Position numbers and translations under genes: made by a program | Shown: positions 50,001 through 59,000 of the stretch, in pieces | How the letters are laid out: each line of letters starts with the position of its first letter | Numbering within the stretch: position 1 is the first letter of the stretch | The notes under the pieces: generated by a model | Database searches by the model: none | What the model saw: the letters and a program-made list of their open reading frames with translations, nothing else | Told to the model about the DNA's origin: nothing | Source of the DNA: Saxidomus purpurata | Lineage: Eukaryota; Mollusca; Bivalvia; Venerida; Veneridae | DNA: 64,000 bases | Reading direction: 5' to 3' | NCBI GenBank assembly: GCA_022818135.1 | Contig: JAFMSR010000003.1 | Span: 33,875,494-33,939,493 of the forward strand

Positions 50001-53000
50001 ACTTAGCTGGGCAGATGTTACTCATGTGCTGTCATGCTATTTTCATGTCAGACATCTTTGTCAGTGATGGGGCAACATCAGGCATATGATTCACCTTCAG
50101 TTGCAGAAGGCTTACTCGATTAAAATAATTTTTTACTTTAACTTTTAAGAGATTGTCAAAAGGTCAGAAAAATTGAAATTTGATTTTCAAAAATTTTTGT
50201 TATGCAAAATCATTCATGTGTACTAAATTGTTTAAAAGGTGCCTGTAAAAACATAACCTTGTTTACAAGAAACACATTCTCCTCATCCAGAGCATTCATT
50301 ATGTAATTTCATGTTTGTCTGAAAGCTAAACCAGTGATGTATGAGTATGCAAGAAACATGGTTGCTTTTTATGTGTTAATTGATTTGAGATGAATTAACC
50401 AAAAAAAAATTGTGTGTTTTTGCCATTTATGGCTGGTAAATTTTTTGTGTTGTTAATAATGTATTGAACATGTGTACAACTATATATATATTGTGAAAAC
50501 AAGAAGGTTTTAGACGGGTGATCCATTACAGTTTTTATCATTTAGTAGATAATTTGATATATAACCCAGACTTTGATTATTGCATGCTCTATGACCTTGA
50601 TAGAATGTTATGCATGACTGTTCGAAAGTTGACAGCCACAGGGCAGTGTTTTGTCCCTTAAAGTAAATAAATTGACAGTTTATCAACAGATAGGTATTTT
50701 ATTGGTATCTTATTGATATTGATTCACTGTACGCATTTAAATTTATGGGCCCTTGTATCAGTATTGAAATGCATAAGGAATCTTTAGTGACAAACCCATA
50801 AAGAAGTTTAAAATGACTTTTAAAATGGCATTAAAGTTAAACCCGAAGTAGCATTTACAGCTGTCCAGTGCTTTCCTCTGGCATGTTTCATGTTATTGCA
50901 TTTCATACACATGTTGCTGTAAATATTGTTACTATTTTTGTTGTATGAATGCACGTCAGGTTGAGTTTGAACTACAATTAAACACTTCACTAACGTTTGG
51001 ATGAGTTATGGTGTGTGTTCAGGTGGTGTCCAACAGCTGTGTGTGACAGACATACTGTTATGTAGTGGTATTATGAAGTACAATGATTTTCAAAGTAAGA
51101 AAGAAAAAAAAAGTTAAATGTACAGTCAAACCTGCCTGGAGAAGGCAGTCAAGGATGCATGAAAAAGTGGTCTTTTTAAAGGATGGGGCTGATTTATATT
51201 GGTGTATTTAATATACAGATGACCAATTTGGGGACATCAGTATTGTTTGTGTATTTGAAATGAGATGACCACTAATACAGGTTCAACTGTATTAGAAACT
51301 CACTTTCATATAGGGCTATAGATAAGCCGGAGAATGTTATGTACTTGACAGAAGAATCATCTTTGTATTTACCGTTCTACATGAGCTATGAAAAAAGTAC
51401 TTTGTTTACTTTGAATAGTTTGTTAGTTCTATAAACAGTGAGGGAATTAGATGACTGTTCTGGTTGATGAACCTTTGTTTTCTGTTTGATGATCCTTTGT
51501 TTTCATGTGAAATATAACCTCTCTAAAAAGACTCGTTATAACTGACAATAGTTAATATTCGAATGGTACAAAATGTGAATACACCATAATACAAATTTTG
51601 ATTGACAGTTGTTAATGTTGTATTGGTTCGAAATGTGAAGAAAAAAAAAACTGGAATAGACCATGAATAATTTATTTATTCATTTATCATGGATTAGAAC
51701 ATGAAATATATGAATTGACAGATTGATTCAGGGCATGCATTCTGTCTAATAATAGGAAAGCTTTTTTTCAATTTTGTTGAAGACAATTGATTTCAAGTTA
51801 TTTGCCTTGGATACTGAAGAGGTAGAGGCAGTGGATGCTGGATACCAACAAAGAAAGACCATAGCCATCTGTTAGAAACTGGAACCCCCTAGATGTCCAA
51901 ATTCCACTGTTACTACATTTAAACATGTCGTTGCCACTATATTTTGCCATATTTTAGTATTTTAAGTGTTTCCCATATGTTATATGGTAAGGAAAAATAG
52001 GGTTAGATAACATCAATTACTTTAGGAAGGGATTTCAGTAAAGAATATGAAAGTTGACCTAATATTAGTCTCTGGAATTTGCATTTATTGCAAGAATTTC
52101 ACAGTTAAAATGTAAATGTAAGCTGCAAGCTCCAATTTCAGTTAAAAATATGTTTTCTGATTATACAACAGCCAATTTAACATCTATATAGCTTGGCAAG
52201 CACAAAGGCAGGTGTTAAGACGTCATATTACACACAAATAAATCAGTGATTGGCATATAATCAATGCGAAAAATACATAAACTGTCGACATAACATTGGT
52301 CTTAGTAATGAATACTGACAAATTAATGAGAGATTGACAGTCCAAAACACACATACTGAGAAATTTGTACTAATTTATACAGTAATGGAGATACAAACCT
52401 GCGACTGACATCTTCTAATCATATACTGTAGCTATAGCCCCTAGAGGCACCTGCTCGCTTAATTAGTTTCTCACTGACTTATCAATTATATATATTTACT
52501 ATTGGTTACTCCTGCTTATTCAACAAGGAAATACTTTTAAAAATATTTGTAGAATGTTTTACCTTTTACGTGAATCATAAGTCAGCCTTGAAAAACTAAA
52601 ACAACAAGAAAATGCTTTTTAGTAATGTGAAGTAATAGCGTGTAATGTTTTGTTCTTGAGTTTCGCAGTAAAATGTTGTTTGGATATTAAAAACAATGAA
52701 CACTTGTGGATTTTCTGTTTTTAACTTTAGAGGTATTGTTTTAATTTAAAGGATTGTTTTACAGAAGAAATTTGTTTCAGTTGGAAGTACTAGAAAATGT
52801 TATCTTGTATCCAAAAAAGTGAAAGCTGTGTTTTCCATGTATATCTGTGTTTCTGTTTCTAGTAGGAAAAAGGGGAAAAATAGCAGCAATATACTGTGAT
52901 TAGCTTCATCAAATTATGTTTTGATTACATATAACAGAATTAAATACAGGAATTGTACTGCTTTAAATTATCTTAGGTATGGCAAACTAACCTTTTTTTT

Positions 53001-56000
53001 ATAACAAGTTGAATTTTAAAGTTTACTGATGTTCGGACAGAAGTTTCCTTAGAGGTTAAATGAAGCATTTAAACAAAGTTCCATTTCTGTTTATGTAAAG
53101 AGCCATTTGAAGTACTAAATGACCCTGTAAATATGGCTTGTATCAGTAATACAAAAATAAAGTATATTTATGCAAAAGTAAAATTTGGTGGACTGTAGAA
53201 TTTTCTCTCAGAACAGAATATGTCACTGCATTGTTTGTTATTTTAAATCAGGTTGACTGGTCCTATATCAAGCGTTGTGGCACTTTCACCAGAAAGAATT
53301 GTTGTAGCTGCTGAAATTCCTCTAGAATCACTGTGTAAACAGCAAGACACTTTCCTCATTCCTGATTTGCTGAACTCAAATTCAAACGGACCAATCAGGG
53401 ATGACCTTGCAGAAGAAGATGTGATAAGACCAAAGGGAGAGAAGACCTCAGTCACAAAATCCTTGTTAAATCTTCAAAGAAATCCTGATGTAAGTAAAAA
53501 GAATATGAAGGGTGATTGAAAATAAGATTTTCAAAATGCGTGAGATTTTTTAATTTCACCTTTGTTTGAGGTATGCTCACAGACTTCCAAGTGCTGGCAG
53601 TTGTCTGCAAAATGCCTGAGAAATAATTCTGTCTTTTGAAGACTAAAAGAATCACCAGAAATATTCAAGAATTATTATAGAAGTATATTTCATAGCAAGC
53701 TTTAGCCATCAGAAATATTAAGTAAATGTTTAAAGATGATAAAGCAGATGATATTTCATTTTGTAAAAAATCTAAATGGGCCAAGGAGGAACCAAACACC
53801 TACTCAATAAATCCTTAATCACTGTGCTGAGGTTTAGTGAGTGCTGTTGTCAAACAATAATAGTTACACTAACTTTGAAAATATCAGTGAATGCAGTTTT
53901 CATTGAAAGAAATGAAGTAAGTGCAGACAGATTTTTGGTAATTTGAATGAGGTGGCCTGCTGTTTCTTGATGTGTGTTTTCCAGTATGACCTACACCTCA
54001 GTATTTAGGGGTTGTGTGTTCGAGCTCCACTGGGGTCACAACTGTGCCTCCTCATATGACACCAGTACAGGTTTTTTCCAGGAAGCGGACTCAAGAGTGA
54101 CTTGATAAGCTTCAGGCTTTCGTCACAATCGAGCTAAAATGAGTTAGTATAAACTAAACTAATACAGAAAGATATTATCTGAATCTCTTCTTAGCTTTGT
54201 AGTGAAAGCCACATGTTCTTGACAAGTGAAGTGACAGGACAGGTTATATGTGGTACAGTATATGAAATGTTACAAATGTTGTTTTCATTTTCAGTCAGTT
54301 ATAGAGGATTGTTCACGACTTGATTGTATACAGCTAAATGAGGAGAGAAATCCTGTCCGGGTTGTCAGTATCAATGTGAAGGGTGTGCTATCACCTGATC
54401 TACTGCTGTATCATGTAAGTTTATGAGCCCCGCTATGACACATGTGACAATGTGAAGAAAGTCTTGACCGTAAAGGAAGAATAAAAGTATTTAAAGCTCA
54501 TGACAATTTATACTGCTTCTGTAAAACAAGCAAAGGGAGAGTATTTAGAAATGACTTTGTCCCCTCTACTGCAGTAATCCTGCATTATAAACTATTTTAA
54601 CTTTTAAGTATTTGCATGTTTGCTTTTAAACTTCTTACATATGTTTGCTGTAAAAGTCTTTCTATTCACAAGTTGGTTATTTTGCAATTTTCCAATTTTT
54701 TATTTATTTGTGAGTTTTTGAATTTGTGAGCGAGCACAATTTTATATTCTTAGTATAACCATTATTTGTTATTGTGGCGAGTTTGATGAATTCGTGAAGT
54801 GCTTCATTCGTGAAAGTTATTGAAAATAAAAACTTTGCAAAAAAAAAAAACAACCCCAACTTTGACAGTACATGCTAAATGTTTAGTTTTAATGTGCATA
54901 ATTCTGCTAAGGTTGAATAACAAAATATCCCTGTTATGCAATATAATTCATTTTCAGAGTAAACCAGTATAATTCATATACAAATCAAGTATTTGCTGCA
55001 ATTTTCAGTTTTTCTTGAGTCTTCTACCTGTGTTTTTAATTGTAAAATTCTCATCCATGAGCATTGGAAAGTTAAAAAATAAAATATCTGTATAGCTTTT
55101 GCATTATTTGAGAACTGTTAAAGTCTCACGATCACTTTGAATTTACTGATAGTAATATAGTAACATAAATTTATTGATAGGATAATGATAGAACCATGTT
55201 CTTTTCACCCAAAACAATGTGGACATATACCTTTCTTTCTTATTCAAGTTGTTTCTTCAAGAAAAAGACTTGCCAGAAAGCATTTCTTATTTTTTGCAGT
55301 ATCATTGAAAAATATACTCCGCTATGTTTCTAATATGTACTTATCGATTAAAAAAAAACAAAGGAATGTTTTTGGTACAAATAAAGGTCTTTCTGTCAGT
55401 AAGACAATTTTCTTGATAAAATGAGAGATACTTGTAAATGTGATCCTGGGACTTAAAGATTAGTTCTTGTCCTTGTTAGACAATTATACTTGTATACTAA
55501 CACAAGTGGAACTGTTGTGCTTTCAGCCGAGCCTTAAACAGATCCTGGTTGGCAGCAATACACAGACATTAATACAGGTCTACTTGTATGATAACAAACA
55601 GTTCACCAAATCACTGGAAATTGTAAGTAAAACACTAAAAAAGTAGTTCCGTCTTTCATCCCATTGATTGCAGAGAAAGTAGTTCAAAATTTAGGTGCCA
55701 AAGTAGTTCTGTACTTGCAAGTCTAAATAAATATAAAAGTGTTTATAAAAGTAATTTTCTTACAAATTCTTATTATCTGCCCTTGCACGCGGTGCAGGTG
55801 AATATAATCATGGACAGGTTCTCAGACCTAGATACCTACCTAAAGTACTGTAGTTACTGTATATAAGCAAGTATAATAATAATTTTATATTGGCATTTAT
55901 ATTATTAAGTAAACCCTTGTATTGCTATGAACTGTTGTCTTCAGTTATTATGTGCACATTGTAGGAATTAAACAAAGACGATAGACCAAAGGGAATAGCA

Positions 56001-59000
56001 TGTATACCAAAGTCTTGTTGCCTTGGTGACCAGGATGGTGTCCTAATTCTCTGTGGTAAAAGAGGCCCAGCTGATGTGGCATTTCCCTCATCTTCTTCAA
56101 CAGTAACCATGAAGTCTGTACTGAAGTTCTTTAATCTTAAAAATGGTGAGAAAAGCACTGTATTGTCTAGATTTCCCTCTCAAGAGCATTGCTTGTAAAC
56201 CGTTGCTCTAAGTTTATGGAAAAAGTCCCTCAAAATTCTTTTCTCTGAACCTTTTATCAGATTTTCAAATTGTTCATGGGGTTAATTCCCCTCGCCTTAG
56301 ATTGCTCCAGAGATTAGCATTGATCAAATAATGTACAGTTGGCAATTACATGTACAGTAAACTCCATTTATAACGCACTCCCTGGGACCATTTAAATATG
56401 TTTGTTATAACCGGAGTTTGTTATATCCGTATACCATTTTCATATTAAATAAATAAAGAAAAAAATCGGGCCGAGAAAATTTGTTCCTTATATCCGGATT
56501 TTCGGTATATCCGCAGTCATTATATACGGAGTTTACTGTACCATTATAATAATATATTAAATTTTTTCTAAGAATTCAGTGTGTCAGAAATCAGTATTTG
56601 GTGTTCATTATAATTACACAGTTCCTCAAATAGTACATCCCAGTGGGGTTAAAATTGTAATTCAGGCAGCTACTGTGGAATGCAGGTGAGCAATATAGGG
56701 CCATGATGACCCTCTTGTTCTTAAACTACCAAACTAACTATTACTCTTTAAAACATATTAAATTTTTTACTAATATCTTATTACAGGTCGTTATGAGAAG
56801 GCACCATTGACACATACCCAAAGTGTTCCATCCATTCCTGTTTCCTTGGCGACCAATGATAACCATGACAACAAAGATTTTGATAGCATTTATGACAGTG
56901 TCATCAATTTCGATACAAGCCTGAAAAACAGTACTCCAGATATTAGAAAGGCAGAGAATAAAGAAAATAACAATTTAATTATAGGTGATTCAGAGGCAAA
57001 AGGAAAACATTCAGAATTCAGAGCTGGAAGTATATTGTCTGAAGTTCCCAAAACAAATGGTTTCTCAGGTGACGCTGGTAATGTAAAGATTGAAGATGAG
57101 GCTCCGGTGCCTCCAAAAAGACCAGTTAGGAAAAAGAGGTCAATGCGTCAGACTGGAGATGATCTGTCCAGGCAGTCATCTGGTTCAAGTCAGGGTAAGA
57201 CTGAAATAAGAACTAAAATGCCCATGGAGTACCTGTCTGACTCCCCGGAAATGTCTCCAAGGGATCAAATTCATGATATTGAAAACAACAGTTCTGCTGA
57301 AAAATCACCAGACTTAAATTTGAAAAACATGAATAAAGAAATACTAGCAAAAGAGAGTGGGATATATGAACCTGCTTCACATTCTAGAAAACAGGAAAAT
57401 ACTGTGCCTGCAGGGTACTTATATCATGAACCATGTTTAGTGAAAAATGTTGCTGAAGTTGCTGAACATTCTCTACCTCAAAGTAAAGAGCACTCAAGGG
57501 AAGTAACCACTTTGAAAATTGGAATAGATACAGGAATTGCTAAAATTACTGAAATTGGAGGAGGTGACATTCTCTCAAAGACAGAACTTCAGGTAGAAAG
57601 AACTGACTTTGAAGCACAAAACAGGAACTTTGGAAAAGCAGATTTCCAAAATTTATGTGAAGAGGAATCAGACAATCAGAGAATTATGGAGAATTATTTA
57701 GAAGAAAAAGTGAAATCAAAGAATGGTCCCAACGAAACTTTAACTGGAACCCTCGGTACACAGAAACTTAGCACATCTGTGGAGTCATTAGAAGACATTG
57801 ACAAACTCCTGAAAGAACAGGTATAATTGAGATTCTTAAAATCTGTTTTTAACTATTTTATTGTTTTTTTCTCTCAATGTTGAAGTGGAAGGGACACTTA
57901 GTTGGGATGGGTGGGCGTGAATATAACACAGTTTTAAGGCGTAAGGAAATAAAAAATTTTTACAGGAAATTTTGGAGAAAATTGCGTATGAAAACCTTCA
58001 AAGCTTATAATACCTGTAAATAGTCCTGTCACTGTGCATCACAACATAATGCTGAACTACAGGAAAAACCGGAACAGGATGTTTGTTGTTTATTTTGGAT
58101 AGCATAAAAGTATGAAAATGTATGTCTGTATATATGTCTGTTTTATTTTAATATTTAAAGTTTAAGCCCTTACATTAACAGTGTATGTAACTTTTTATTG
58201 CAGAATGAGAAGATAGCCAAACTACAGGAGCAGATGAAGAACTTAAGCAGGTGCGTGATCTTACTGTTATCCACACTTTATAAACCACGTAATTATAAGT
58301 GTAAATACAGGGTTGTTGTAGGGAAAATTGATTCTAACAAGATATACATTTTGTATGCATAATATTGAATACCTGTCATATATAGACTATTATGATTGGT
58401 GTGGAGTGGTCATGTGCTGAATCTGTACAAGCATGTATTGGCCTGAAGAGTGATGTGGTTAATATATAGTTGTCACTTATTTCTGTATATAAACAATTTA
58501 ATAATTGTAGACTAATGTTGAATTTTGTCCTTTGACACTATCACTTTTTAACAGGTCCACTAAACTATATATTGACCTCAACATTAGGCTATAATTGTAT
58601 CTTATATGACATGTACACTTCATATGCATATAACATACGGTCTTGATCTAGCATAGTGCACATTTAATAAGAAATTGCCTTTCTTTTAACTCATCTTAAT
58701 ATAAAGAATAGTTTGTATTTTTATACAGGAGAAAGTAACTCCTGGAAGGGTAAAACACGTATTTCTCAAAATCTTTCTGTATATTCAATCTGTGTACATG
58801 ATGAATGATGAAATAAATTGCATGAAAGATAAAGAATTGACACAGTGCAAGCATACCCATCGTACAGTACCATAGATTGTTCAACCATTGTTACTTGACT
58901 GTTGTAGAATTTAATATGTGTTTACATTAATCGCAGCTCGTGTTAAACCCACCTCTGTGGTCTAATGGTTAAAGTTGCTAACTTGAAACCACTGTACCCT

